Positions 33,798 through 43,021 of a stretch of 64,000 nucleotides of DNA are shown here, one piece after another (the first letter of the stretch is position 1; the number at the start of each line of letters is the position of its first letter). The DNA comes from Ewingella americana ATCC 33852 (lineage in GTDB: Bacteria > Pseudomonadota > Gammaproteobacteria > Enterobacterales > Enterobacteriaceae). Both the position numbers and the translations under genes were made by a program. The stretch is taken from the NCBI RefSeq assembly GCF_000735345.1, contig NZ_JMPJ01000025.1:1-64000 (forward strand), written 5' to 3'. The notes under the pieces were generated by a model. The model saw nothing but the letters and a program-made list of their open reading frames with translations. It did no database searches and had not been told where the DNA came from.

Positions 33798-35599
33798 TGA
33801 AACATACGCTGTATGTCTGCATATTTCTTGCTTTGGCAAATATGCGAGGGGCGGTGGCGGAAGATGACACTAACAATCTTAGCCTTCTAAATAAGCTGCG
33901 AGAGGAAAACCTAGTTCAGTCCGAGCTTAAGCCAATATTTACTTCTTCCGCTAATAATGAGCAGGATTCTACTAAGGAATTAACCAAGAATATTCCTGCA
34001 AATAAAGTTAAGTCGCAGAATAACCCATTAACAGCGCAATGGTATAAGCAGCAACTTTCTGAGTTAAATAACAAGAATAAGAAGCTTCAGTCTGAAATTA
34101 TTGCTGTAAGGAAAAAGCTTTCGGCGATAACCAACGAGCCGGTCCCTGAAACGCTCGAAGCGCAAGCCAGAGAGACTGCCCGTCAGTTAAGTGACACCCA
34201 GCAAGCTCTGCATAAAGCCAATGAGGAAAACGCCCGTTTGTCAGCGTCGGTGCAGCAAGCCGAGCAGGACAGAGCCAAGCTAGATGCACAAATCGCAAAG
34301 CTGGCGTCACAGCAGATGCAAAGCGCGTCACAGGCGACTAAGCAATTGGCTGATGCCCAGGCGATGGAGAAAAAAGTCAGCGATGAAAATAGTCGCCTAC
34401 AGGCGGCCTTAAAGCAGGCGACTCAGGATAAAACCAAGCTGGACGCGCAAATAGCCACGCTGACGGCGCAGCAAACCCAGAGCCTGTCGCAGTCCGCCAA
34501 GCAATTGGCGGATGCCCAAGCTGCGGCCAAAAAGGCGGCGGATGAGAGCCTTCGTCTGCAAGCCGAGGTCAAACAGGCCGCGCAAGATAAGGCTAAGGTG
34601 GAAGCTCAGACCGCAACTCTTAGCGCCCAGCAAGCTCAGATGACTAAGCAATTGGTGGAGGCACAGGCCGCTGAGAAGAAAGCCAGTAATGAAAATCTTC
34701 GCATACAGGCGGTGGAGAAACAGGCTGCGCAAGATAAAACCAAGGTTGAGGCGCAAATTACTGCACTCACGGCGGAGAAAAACCAGCTTGCTGCTCAACT
34801 TGCCAAACAACAGGCAGATGCACAGTCTGGCAGCAAAAAGTGGGCTGATGAGCAAGCCGCGCTGACGGCTGAATTAGCCAATGTGAAGAAACAGCTGGCT
34901 GAGAAGCCAGCGGCTGATGCGACCACGGGCATTCCGAGCAGTGAGCAAGTCAAAACGGCCATTTCTGCTGATAGCAAGGCGGGGCGCCTAGCCAAGCGGG
35001 CTTACTCGTTGGGGTATTTCATCGGCCTTGAATCTGAACAGGAGCTGAGAAAAATCACCGCGTTTACGGCAGAAGTGGATCAAAAGATTGTGCTAAAAGG
35101 CTTATTGGATCGCTTTAACCACACGCCGCTGCTGACCGATAAAGAGATCGAAGCTTCATTGGCGGTGATCGACAAAGAGATCAATGATAACGCCACTGAT
35201 AAAGGTAATAAAAACAAAGTGCTCAATGAGCAACTTATGGCCAAAGCTGCAAAAATGAAAAACGCAGTTAAAGCCAAAAGTAACTTTATTTACCTGATTC
35301 ACAAGCCGGGTTCTGTATCAAAAGTCGCGTCAACGGACAGCATCCGACTGCGCATTGTTGAGAAGCTGGGCGACGGCACGGTGATTGCCAGCGAAAAAGA
35401 CAACAATGTGATTGCCGCTGCGGTTAAAGATATCCCTCATACTTTGCAAGAAGTGGTTGTGAAGCTGGGGATTGGCGGCGAGGCCACTCTCTATATTCCT
35501 CCTAAGTTAGCCTATGGTGAAAAGGGCGTGGCAGGGAAAATTCCGCCTAACTCCTTGTCCATTATGACAATTAAGGTTCTCGGCATTAAAGAGCGTTAA
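33794..35599 (+). CDS. Periplasmic coiled-coil protein with degenerate FKBP domain
   Basis: A 601-residue secreted protein (signal peptide about 1-22). From 146 to 353 it is four tandem repeats of 53, 53, 49 and 53 residues (146-198, 199-251, 252-300, 301-353), each of the type xxRLQAxxKQAxQDKxKxxA and forming a long Ala/Gln/Lys coiled coil. An FkpA-type N-domain (about 405-470, AKRAYSLGYFIGLESEQ) and an FKBP domain (about 495-601) follow. The FKBP end is recognisable (TLYIPPKLAYGEKG, KIPPNSLSIM), but the VHYTG, FD and Trp active-site positions are lost. It is therefore more likely a chaperone or scaffold than an active prolyl isomerase. No homologue with this layout is known to me. Confidence 0.8.
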   Translation: MMKHTLYVCIFLALANMRGAVAEDDTNNLSLLNKLREENLVQSELKPIFTSSANNEQDSTKELTKNIPANKVKSQNNPLTAQWYKQQLSELNNKNKKLQSEIIAVRKKLSAITNEPVPETLEAQARETARQLSDTQQALHKANEENARLSASVQQAEQDRAKLDAQIAKLASQQMQSASQATKQLADAQAMEKKVSDENSRLQAALKQATQDKTKLDAQIATLTAQQTQSLSQSAKQLADAQAAAKKAADESLRLQAEVKQAAQDKAKVEAQTATLSAQQAQMTKQLVEAQAAEKKASNENLRIQAVEKQAAQDKTKVEAQITALTAEKNQLAAQLAKQQADAQSGSKKWADEQAALTAELANVKKQLAEKPAADATTGIPSSEQVKTAISADSKAGRLAKRAYSLGYFIGLESEQELRKITAFTAEVDQKIVLKGLLDRFNHTPLLTDKEIEASLAVIDKEINDNATDKGNKNKVLNEQLMAKAAKMKNAVKAKSNFIYLIHKPGSVSKVASTDSIRLRIVEKLGDGTVIASEKDNNVIAAAVKDIPHTLQEVVVKLGIGGEATLYIPPKLAYGEKGVAGKIPPNSLSIMTIKVLGIKER

Positions 35600-35772
35600 T
35601 TAACAGCAATGCGTTTAAGCAGGCTAAATTACCGGCCTGCTTAAACCAAAGTGGTTTAATTGCCGACTTAATCCAAATTTGGCTGAGACTTGCGCTTTTT
35701 TTCTCAGACCTCTTCCTATAAAAAACGCAGGTGATAGGATGTGCCGCAACTTTACAGGGTAGGATTATTCTC

Positions 35773-36138
35773 ATGTTCAGGTTGGGTACTTTCGTTGCAA
35801 TTTTGCTGGCGCTGACTTCCTTTTCAGCGTCTGCCGTAACGGCCTATAAATGTGTCTTAACGCATAACGTACAAGCAGCGGACGGCACAGAAACCGCCGA
35901 CGTTATTAACAAAGATGCGCATGTGTTCGACGCAGGCAATACGTTCACCTTCTCCCCAGACGGCACCAAGATGATCACCAGCCCGGAGCTGACGGATATC
36001 ATTGGGCAGAATAACCAGCCAATGAAAGCCGGTGCGGAAGATAACCTGATGTATATCCACGTGAAAAACAACTTCGTGGTCGCCACCGAAACTGACGGCT
36101 ATGTCTACGGTGACTGTGTAGAAGTGCCAACTAAATAA
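35773..36138 (+). CDS. Periplasmic protein of unknown function
   Basis: A 121-residue protein with a signal peptide (GTFVAILLALTSFSASA) and a mature domain of about 100 residues with two Cys (YKCVLTHN near 26 and YGDCVEV near the end) that could form a disulfide. AGGGTAGGA precedes the ATG at 35773. A hairpin (36163-36194) follows the stop, so it is probably monocistronic. No family was recognised. Confidence 0.7.
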   Translation: MFRLGTFVAILLALTSFSASAVTAYKCVLTHNVQAADGTETADVINKDAHVFDAGNTFTFSPDGTKMITSPELTDIIGQNNQPMKAGAEDNLMYIHVKNNFVVATETDGYVYGDCVEVPTK

Positions 36139-36162
36139 CCCTTCCCACGTATTTCCTTGTTC

Positions 36163-36194
36163 TGCGAATCTGGCTTTTAACAGCGAGATTCGCA
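36163..36194 (+). terminator. Probable terminator
   Basis: TGCGAATCT (36163-36171) pairs perfectly with AGATTCGCA (36186-36194), followed by a broken T-rich tract (ATTTGTTTT). Confidence 0.6.
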
Positions 36195-36377
36195 TCTCAA
36201 TTTGTTTTAACTGTTACAGTTCCTTCTTACATTTTCATAAATAGAAACATTACTGCCAGTTCATTAGCACACTTCTGATAGTCGGGTCTTGCCTTAGCCG
36301 ATAGACTTGCGGCCTTTTCACCATTCCGTTTTCCGCCACTTGCTTTATAAGCCGATTAGAAAGGGTTTTGCGCGCCT

Positions 36378-38327
36378 ATGGCTCTACTTAATGACGAAAT
36401 TCGCGACCATACCGCTGAGTCCGTCCTTTTTGTCCGCCGTGCCGTCATCGCCTTTGTGGTCGTGGTGCTGCTCTCTTCCGTGTTGGTTTACAACCTGTAC
36501 CGTTTACAGATTGGAATGCATGATTTTTACCAGACGCGCTCCAATCAAAATGACATCAAAATGCTGCCGATCGCCCCGAGTCGCGGGCTTATCATGGACC
36601 GCAATGGGGTCATTCTGGCGCAGAATATCACCCTGTATCAGATTGAAATTATCCCCGGCAAAGTGGACGACCTTAAGGCGACGCTGAAGGCCCTGACGCC
36701 AATTGTCGATCTGACGCAGGACGATCTGGATAACTTCCACGACGCGATGATCCACGGCCGCAGGTTTGCTGAGATCCCACTGAAGCTGGCGCTGACTGAC
36801 GTCGAAGTGGCGCGGTTCTCCGTCAACCAATTTAACTTCCCTGGCGTGTCGATCAGCACCTACCAGCAGCGGCAATATCCTTACGGGGCGGAGCTGGCCC
36901 ACGTGGTCGGCTATGTGTCGAAAATCAATGATAAAGATGAGAAACGCCTTGAGAAAGAAGGCGTTGCTGAGAACTACGCCGCTGACCATGACATCGGCAA
37001 GCAGGGCGTCGAGAAGTATTACGAAAATATTCTTCATGGCCGCACTGGCTACCAAGAAGTGGAAGTTGACAACCACGGCCACGTGGTTCGCCTGCTGCGT
37101 GAAGTGCCGCCGCAGGCCGGGCAAAATATCTATCTGACACTGGATCTCGGCCTTCAGCAGTACATCGAAAAGGTGTTGAAAGGCCAGCGCGCCGCCGTTG
37201 TGGTGATGGACCCGCGAGACGGCGGCATCAAGGCGATGGTTTCCAGCCCGAGCTACGATCCCAATCCGTTTGTTAACGGGATTTCCAGCAAACAGTACAG
37301 CGCGCTGCTGAAAAACCCTGACCTGCCGCTGATTAACCGCGTCACTCAGGGGCTTTATCCGCCAGCTTCGACGGTGAAGCCTTTTATGGCGACTTCGGCG
37401 CTGTTTGCCGGGGTTATCACGCCACAAACCACCTTCTTCGGCGCGCCGACCTGGACGCTGCCGGGCACCGAGCGCCGCTACCGTGACTGGCTGAAAACCG
37501 GCCACGGCATGCTGAATGTCACCAAAGCTATCGAGGAGTCGGCGGATACCTTCTTCTATCAGGTGGCCTACGAGATGGGGATTGACCGCATTCACGAGTG
37601 GCTGAGCAAGTTCGGCTACGGGCAATCCACCGGCATTGACCTCGACGAGCAGTACAATGGCGTGCTGCCAAGCCGCGAGTGGAAGCAGAAAGTGCATAAG
37701 AAAGGCTGGTATCAGGGGGATACGGTTTCCGTGGGTATCGGCCAAGGCTATTGGGTGGCGACGCCGATTCAGATGGTGAGAGCACTCAGCGCCTTGGTGA
37801 ACAACGGCAAATTGCAGACGCCGCACCTGCTGTACTCCAGCCAGAGTGGTAAAGTGATCACGCCTTACGTGCAGCCGCCGACCACGCAGATTGCGGATCC
37901 TAAATCACCTATCTGGGGAATTGTGCGCAACGGCATGTTCGGCATGGCCAACTTCCCTAATGGTACGGGCTACAAACTGTTCCACACCGCCCCTTATCAA
38001 ATTGCTGCGAAATCAGGGACATCGCAGGTGTTCAGTTTGCGTGAAAACCAGATCTATAACGCCAAAATGACCCCAATCAGGCTGCGTGACCACATCTTCT
38101 ATACCGCCTTTGCGCCCTACAAGAATCCAAAAGTGGTGATGGCGCTGATTCTCGAAAACGGCGGGGGAGACGGCGTGGTGGCGGGTCCGACGGCGCGTGC
38201 GATCCTCGACCACATCTTCCTGCCACCGGAAGTGGTGGCGAAATGTGACCCGGCGAAGGTCGATAATCCGGCAAACTGTGAGCAAGATGTGCCTGTTCCG
38301 AATGCGCTTGGCTTCAGTGAACATTGA
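36378..38327 (+). CDS. PBP2-type peptidoglycan transpeptidase, stand-alone copy
   Basis: A 649-residue class B penicillin-binding protein very similar to E. coli PBP2 (MrdA): membrane anchor at about 22-42, N-terminal dimerisation domain (NDIKMLPIAPSRGLIMDRNG), and a transpeptidase domain with S331 in PPASTVKPF, S388 in ESADTFFYQ and K545 in AAKSGTSQV, so all three catalytic motifs are intact. PBP2 cross-links lateral-wall peptidoglycan with RodA. Here there is no rodA, rlmH or rlpA next to it. It is probably a second PBP2, as in Salmonella PBP2SAL, but the primary mrdA cannot be excluded. AAAGGG lies 13 bases before the ATG, a long spacing. Confidence 0.9.
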   Translation: MALLNDEIRDHTAESVLFVRRAVIAFVVVVLLSSVLVYNLYRLQIGMHDFYQTRSNQNDIKMLPIAPSRGLIMDRNGVILAQNITLYQIEIIPGKVDDLKATLKALTPIVDLTQDDLDNFHDAMIHGRRFAEIPLKLALTDVEVARFSVNQFNFPGVSISTYQQRQYPYGAELAHVVGYVSKINDKDEKRLEKEGVAENYAADHDIGKQGVEKYYENILHGRTGYQEVEVDNHGHVVRLLREVPPQAGQNIYLTLDLGLQQYIEKVLKGQRAAVVVMDPRDGGIKAMVSSPSYDPNPFVNGISSKQYSALLKNPDLPLINRVTQGLYPPASTVKPFMATSALFAGVITPQTTFFGAPTWTLPGTERRYRDWLKTGHGMLNVTKAIEESADTFFYQVAYEMGIDRIHEWLSKFGYGQSTGIDLDEQYNGVLPSREWKQKVHKKGWYQGDTVSVGIGQGYWVATPIQMVRALSALVNNGKLQTPHLLYSSQSGKVITPYVQPPTTQIADPKSPIWGIVRNGMFGMANFPNGTGYKLFHTAPYQIAAKSGTSQVFSLRENQIYNAKMTPIRLRDHIFYTAFAPYKNPKVVMALILENGGGDGVVAGPTARAILDHIFLPPEVVAKCDPAKVDNPANCEQDVPVPNALGFSEH

Positions 38328-38339
38328 TTTTGCGACATG

Positions 38340-38357
38340 TGTCGGAAAATAGAGACA
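38340..38357 (+). promoter_or_regulatory. GlrR binding site 1 of glmY
   Basis: TGTC (38340-38343), ten bases, GACA (38354-38357): an exact match to the GlrR motif TGTC-N10-GACA known from E. coli glmY. It begins 13 bp after the PBP2 stop codon and about 240 bp upstream of the glmY start. Confidence 0.85.
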
Positions 38358-38372
38358 AATGCCTAAGAATGG

Positions 38373-38390
38373 TGTCTCCAAAAGGAGACA
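38373..38390 (+). promoter_or_regulatory. GlrR binding site 2 of glmY
   Basis: TGTC (38373-38376), ten bases, GACA (38387-38390). The centre lies 33 bp from that of site 1, about three helical turns, so both face the same side of the DNA. The site is also a 7-bp hairpin with an AAAA loop and may double as a transcript end for the PBP2 gene. Confidence 0.85.
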
Positions 38391-38529
38391 TTTAAATCCA
38401 TGATATGTATGTATTTTGTAAAGATTCCTCTAAGGTGTTGTTTTTTAGCGACGCTTTGTTGAATTATTAGGCTCGTTTCCACGCGAGTGCTGAGGCCGTC
38501 AAAATGAATGAAACTATTTTTTAGTTATG

Positions 38530-38542
38530 AATCAATCATTTG
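38530..38542 (+). promoter_or_regulatory. IHF site of the glmY promoter
   Basis: AATCAATCATTTG fits the IHF consensus WATCAR-N4-TTR exactly and lies between the GlrR sites and the sigma-54 promoter, where DNA bending is needed. Confidence 0.7.
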
Positions 38543-38560
38543 TTTTTGAAGTTTTATTCT

Positions 38561-38576
38561 TGGCACGAAGCATGCA
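38561..38576 (+). promoter_or_regulatory. Overlapping sigma-54 and sigma-70 promoters of glmY
   Basis: TGGCACGAAGCATGCA matches the sigma-54 consensus TGGCAC-N5-TTGCW with one mismatch and correct -24/-12 spacing. A sigma-70 type -10 box CATAAT (38575-38580) overlaps it and would start at the same base, about 38587. Overlapping promoters are known for E. coli glmY. Confidence 0.85.
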
Positions 38577-38586
38577 TAATAAGCGC

Positions 38587-38789
38587 AGTTGCTCATTCAA
38601 TTGATTATGACAGCCTGCGCTAATCCGCAAATTGTGCCCATAATGCCCGAATGACGCCAAAGCAAGGTGCCTACCGTTCACCAGACCGATAATCGTTGCG
38701 CAAGCACGTTATCAAGCATCGAACGACACGTTGAGTGAGGCACCACCTATTCTGGAACACTGAACATCTTCGCCTGAAGGTGTTCAGTG
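38587..38789 (+). ncRNA. glmY: GlmY small regulatory RNA
   Basis: An RNA of about 200 nt starts at AGTTGCTCATTCAATTG, matching the GlmY/GlmZ start (GCUCAUUC), and contains the family segments AATGACGC and GACACGTTGAGTGAGGCACC. It ends in a 14-bp hairpin (38758-38789). It sits directly upstream of glrK, the same relative position as in E. coli. GlmY mimics GlmZ, sequesters the adaptor RapZ and so stabilises GlmZ, which raises GlmS synthesis and amino-sugar supply for the cell envelope. The 3' end is approximate, because the hairpin lacks a clear T-run. Confidence 0.85.
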
Positions 38790-38896
38790 CCCCTCCTAAA
38801 GTGCTCCGAAAATCCCTTAAATTTGACTCTTTTCTGGCTGTAAATCAGTTACTCAGTTAGCATTTAACCCATCGGTCTGCGAATGAGATAAATGCG

Positions 38897-40327
38897 TTGA
38901 AAAGAGGAAGAATATTTCCCGGCTCCCTGCGCCAGCTAGTGCTGATGGCCTTCCTGTTTGTGCTTTTACCCCTGCTGGTACTGGCCTATCAGGCTTATCA
39001 AAGTCTGGATCACCTCAGTTCACAAGCCGCCGAAATCAACCGCACGACGCTAACCGATGCGCGCCGCAGCGAAGCCATGTCCAGCATTGCTTTGGAAATG
39101 GAACGCAGCTATCGGCAATATTGCGTGTTGGATGACCCGACGCTATCTCTTTTATACGACAGCCAGCGCAAGCGTTACTCGCAGATGCTTGACGCCCATG
39201 CCTCGGTGCTGCCCGACGTTCGTTATTATCAATCGCTGCGTGGCTTACTGACCCAGCTCGCGCAGTTAAAATGCCAGAACAACAGCCCCAATGCGGCGAC
39301 TTCAGCCCAACTTGAGGAGTTCGCTCACGCCAATGCCCAAATGGTTCAGGCCACGCGAGAAGTGATCTTTAGCCGCGGTCAGCAGTTGCAGCGCGCTATC
39401 GCTGAGCGCGGCCAGTTCTTTGGCTGGCAGGCGCTGGTGCTGTTCTTACTCAGCGGCGCGCTGGTCTTGCTGTTTACGCGGATGATTATCGGCCCGGTCA
39501 AGCGAGTCGAGCGGATGATTAACCGGCTGGGCGAGCGCGGCACCTTGGGCAATGCGGACAAGTTCAAAGGGCCGAGGGAAATTCGCTCGCTGGCCCAGCG
39601 CATCGTCTGGCTCAGTGAGCGACTGGCGTGGCTGGAATCCCAGCGTCACGAATTTTTACGCCATATTTCTCATGAACTTAAAACGCCGCTGGCCAGCATG
39701 CGCGAAGGCACCGAGCTGTTACAGGATGAAGTCGCAGGCCCTCTAACGGCGGACCAGAAAGAGGTGGTGGCTATCCTTGATGGCAGCAGCCGCCACTTGC
39801 AGACGCTGATTGAACAGCTGTTGGACTACAACCGCAAACTGGCCGATGCGCCGATGGATAAAGAGCGGGTGGATTTGGCGGCCATGGTCGATAGCATCGT
39901 GGCCTCTAACAGCCTGCCGGCGCGAGCCAAGCAGATCCGCACCGAGGTCAACATGGCGGCGCAGTTCTGTTGGGCGGAACCGACGCTTTTGATGCGGGTG
40001 CTGGATAATCTCTACTCCAATGCGGTGCACTATGGCGCTGAATCCGGTACCATTTGGGTCCGCAGTCGGCAGTCACAGAACCAAGTGATCATCGACGTTG
40101 CCAACACGGGAAATACTATCCCTGAGGCCGAAAAAACGATGATTTTTGAACCATTCTATCAGGGAAGTCAGCAGCGCAAGGGCGCCGTCAAAGGCAGTGG
40201 TTTGGGGCTGAGCATTGCACAGGATTGCATCCGCCGAATGCGCGGAGAATTACGGCTGGTCCAGATTGACGATGCCGACGTGTGTTTTCGTATCGAATTG
40301 CCATTAACTGCTGAGAAAAATGATTAA
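38897..40327 (+). CDS. glrK: Sensor histidine kinase GlrK (QseE)
   Basis: A 476-residue membrane kinase: membrane helices at about 12-33 and 180-200, HAMP-like segment (RMINRLGERG), HisKA with H259 (FLRHISHELKTPLASMREG) and HATPase with GSGLGLSIA. It closely follows E. coli GlrK. The frame starts at TTG (38897), because the ATG five bases earlier is out of frame and stops at once. It phosphorylates GlrR in response to envelope signals and so drives glmY. It overlaps qseG by 8 bp. Confidence 0.93.
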   Translation: MKRGRIFPGSLRQLVLMAFLFVLLPLLVLAYQAYQSLDHLSSQAAEINRTTLTDARRSEAMSSIALEMERSYRQYCVLDDPTLSLLYDSQRKRYSQMLDAHASVLPDVRYYQSLRGLLTQLAQLKCQNNSPNAATSAQLEEFAHANAQMVQATREVIFSRGQQLQRAIAERGQFFGWQALVLFLLSGALVLLFTRMIIGPVKRVERMINRLGERGTLGNADKFKGPREIRSLAQRIVWLSERLAWLESQRHEFLRHISHELKTPLASMREGTELLQDEVAGPLTADQKEVVAILDGSSRHLQTLIEQLLDYNRKLADAPMDKERVDLAAMVDSIVASNSLPARAKQIRTEVNMAAQFCWAEPTLLMRVLDNLYSNAVHYGAESGTIWVRSRQSQNQVIIDVANTGNTIPEAEKTMIFEPFYQGSQQRKGAVKGSGLGLSIAQDCIRRMRGELRLVQIDDADVCFRIELPLTAEKND

Positions 40328-41141
40328 AAAACGCCAAATTAAGCGGAATGGCCTGTTAAAGGGCGCCGCGTCTTTTATATCCCAGATTCAGCATTGGTTG
40401 AAAACCTCAGTATGCCGCACGGCCATTGCCGTCATCGCCGCGCCCGCGCTCCTCGCGGGCTGTAACTTGCACTCTTCCAGCGACAGCTATTATCGCCCGG
40501 TCGACGATGTGATCCCGACCACCAAAGTGGTGGATTTCCGCCTCGCGCCTTGTGAAACCCTGTGGGCGCTGGATGATAATGAAGCTATTACTAACTCGCT
40601 GTACTGGCTGCGGGCGATGGATTGCGCGGACCGAATGAATGACACTCAGGCGCGCTATCAGGCTGACCAAATCAAGGCTCACTCGTGGGATACCGTGTTC
40701 AAGCAGAGCATTCTGCGCTCCGGTGCTGACCCCGACCAGCAGCAGCGCCGCGCGCTGTTAGCTCGCGTCAATGAGTATCGCGCGCAGATGCCGGGTTCTA
40801 TTCGCTCCTTGGTGCAGCTGTGGCGCGAGCGGCAGACGCTGCAAGTCACCTTGGGTGATGAAAAAGCGCGTAATGCGCGGCAGGCCGCGGTGTCTGAAAG
40901 CAAAATTGAGCAGATGTCCCAGCAGCAAGTGGCGCTACAAAGCAGCCTAGCGGATACTCAACGTAAGCTGAAAAATCTGACGGACATTGAGCGTCAGCTC
41001 TCTTCGCGCAAGCAGATGCAGGGCGATTTGCCGGACAGCGATGCGACGTCGCCTGCGGGCAAAAGTGACAGCCCGGCTGCGGCGACGGTCAAACCGGAAG
41101 AGACTTACCAGCCACCGATTAAAGGGCAGAATAAACCATGA
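40320..41141 (+). CDS. qseG: Outer-membrane lipoprotein QseG (YfhG)
   Basis: A 273-residue lipoprotein with lipobox LLAGC. The mature protein carries VVDFRLAPCETLWALDDNEA, a long helical region (MSQQQVALQSSLADTQRKL) and a Pro/Ser-rich tail. In E. coli QseG contacts the kinase in the periplasm and is needed for its proper activity. It overlaps the kinase gene by 8 bp and glrR by 4 bp (ATGA), so the three are translationally coupled. The N-terminal region before the lipobox is long (about 48 residues). Confidence 0.9.
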   Translation: MIKKRQIKRNGLLKGAASFISQIQHWLKTSVCRTAIAVIAAPALLAGCNLHSSSDSYYRPVDDVIPTTKVVDFRLAPCETLWALDDNEAITNSLYWLRAMDCADRMNDTQARYQADQIKAHSWDTVFKQSILRSGADPDQQQRRALLARVNEYRAQMPGSIRSLVQLWRERQTLQVTLGDEKARNARQAAVSESKIEQMSQQQVALQSSLADTQRKLKNLTDIERQLSSRKQMQGDLPDSDATSPAGKSDSPAAATVKPEETYQPPIKGQNKP

Positions 41142-42475
41142 CGTTACGCAAAGCCGCCAGCCTGTTGCTGGTCGATGACGATCCTAGCCTGCTGAAATTG
41201 TTAGGCATGCGCCTGACCAGCGAAGGTTTTCGCGTCACTACCGCCGAGAGCGGCGCTGAAGCTTTACGTCTGCTCAATCGCGAGCGTTTTGATTTAGTGA
41301 TCAGCGACTTGCGTATGGATGAAATGGACGGCATGGCGCTGTTCGCCGAAATTCAACAGCACCAGCCGGGCATGCCGGTGATTATCCTTACTGCTCACGG
41401 CTCCATCCCCGACGCCGTCGCCGCAACCCAGCAGGGCGTGTTTAGCTTCCTTACCAAGCCGGTTGATCGCGACGCGCTGTATAAAGCTATCGACGCCGCG
41501 CTGTCTCTCTCTTCGCCGAGTGGTGATGAGAGCTGGCGTGAAGCCATTGTTACCCGCAACCCGGTGATGCTGCGGCTGCTGGAGCAGGCCAATATGGTAG
41601 CGCAGTCTGACGTCAGCGTGCTGATTAACGGCCAAAGCGGCACGGGCAAAGAGGTACTGGCGCAGGCGATTCACGCTGCCAGCCCGCGAGCCAAAAAAGC
41701 CTTCACCGCCATTAACTGTGGCGCGCTGCCCGAGCAGCTGCTTGAGTCTGAGCTGTTTGGTCACGCCAAAGGGGCTTTTACCGGCGCGGTCAGTAGCCGG
41801 GAAGGGCTGTTTCAGGCGGCGACGGGTGGCACGCTGTTTCTGGATGAAATTGGCGATATGCCCCTGACGCTACAGGTTAAACTGCTGCGCGTGCTGCAAG
41901 AGCGCAAAGTGCGCCCGGTGGGCAGTAATCACGACATAGATGTGGATGTGCGCATCATCTCCGCGACCCATCGCAATTTGCCGAAAGCCATGGAGAAGGG
42001 CGAGTTTCGCGAAGACTTGTTCTATCGCCTGAATGTCGTTAGCTTAAAATTACCGGCATTGAATGAGCGCGCGGAAGATATCCCCTTGCTGGCGAACCAC
42101 CTGCTGCGGGTCGCCGCTCAGCGCCACAAACCCTTTGTGCGCAGCTTCTCAACCGATGCCATGCGACGCTTAATGGCCGCCAGCTGGCCGGGCAATGTTC
42201 GCCAACTGGTTAACGTGATTGAGCAGTGCGTGGCGCTGACCTCCGCGCCGGTGATTGGCGAAGCCTTGGTACAGCAGGCTTTGGAAGGAGAGAACACTGC
42301 GCTTCCGACCTTCGTCGAGGCGCGTAATCAGTTCGAACTGAATTACCTGCGCAAGCTGTTGCAGATAACCAAAGGCAACGTGACCAACGCGGCGCGCATT
42401 GCTGGGCGCAACCGAACCGAATTCTACAAGCTGCTTTCTCGTCACGAGTTGGAAGCGACCGATTTTAAAGAGTGA
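41138..42475 (+). CDS. glrR: Sigma-54 activator GlrR (QseF)
   Basis: A 445-residue NtrC-family regulator. The receiver domain has D13-D15 and phospho-acceptor D57; the AAA+ domain has Walker A GQSGTGKE, the sigma-54 contact loop GAFTGA and Walker [13 protein letters not shown]; a Fis-type helix-turn-helix ends the protein ([20 protein letters not shown]). It activates glmY through TGTC-N10-GACA sites, two of which lie at 38340-38390. It is the last gene of the glrK-qseG-glrR operon; glnB follows after 124 bp. Confidence 0.95.
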   Translation: MTLRKAASLLLVDDDPSLLKLLGMRLTSEGFRVTTAESGAEALRLLNRERFDLVISDLRMDEMDGMALFAEIQQHQPGMPVIILTAHGSIPDAVAATQQGVFSFLTKPVDRDALYKAIDAALSLSSPSGDESWREAIVTRNPVMLRLLEQANMVAQSDVSVLINGQSGTGKEVLAQAIHAASPRAKKAFTAINCGALPEQLLESELFGHAKGAFTGAVSSREGLFQAATGGTLFLDEIGDMPLTLQVKLLRVLQERKVRPVGSNHDIDVDVRIISATHRNLPKAMEKGEFREDLFYRLNVVSLKLPALNERAEDIPLLANHLLRVAAQRHKPFVRSFSTDAMRRLMAASWPGNVRQLVNVIEQCVALTSAPVIGEALVQQALEGENTALPTFVEARNQFELNYLRKLLQITKGNVTNAARIAGRNRTEFYKLLSRHELEATDFKE

Positions 42476-42590
42476 GCACGACGCTCTTTGACTATGTTAC
42501 CTTTACCGTCTGCCTGTGCATTGCCGCTGGCAATCAGAATGTGAACCACGCTGCCGCTCAGGAAGGCGGAGAGCAAATGAATGATTATAA

Positions 42591-42938
<348 letters not shown>

Positions 42939-42975
42939 TTGCCGTTTTCAGTCTTATGACCAGAAAGCGCCAATA

Positions 42976-43007
42976 AAAAAGGCTGACGCGATGTCAGCCT
43001 TTTTTTA
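42976..43007. terminator. Bidirectional terminator between glnB and hmp
   Basis: GGCTGAC (42981-42987) pairs with GTCAGCC (42993-42999), with an A-run before and seven T after, so it can end both convergent transcripts. Confidence 0.9.
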
Positions 43008-43021
43008 TGCATTCTATTACA

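Noticed and set aside
38373-38390. Short hairpin after the PBP2-like gene, first read as an intrinsic terminator
   Set aside because: It is an exact TGTC-N10-GACA match with a second copy 33 bp away upstream of glmY, so the GlrR-site reading explains it better. Its stem is only 7 bp and the tail is not a T-run. A dual role is possible.
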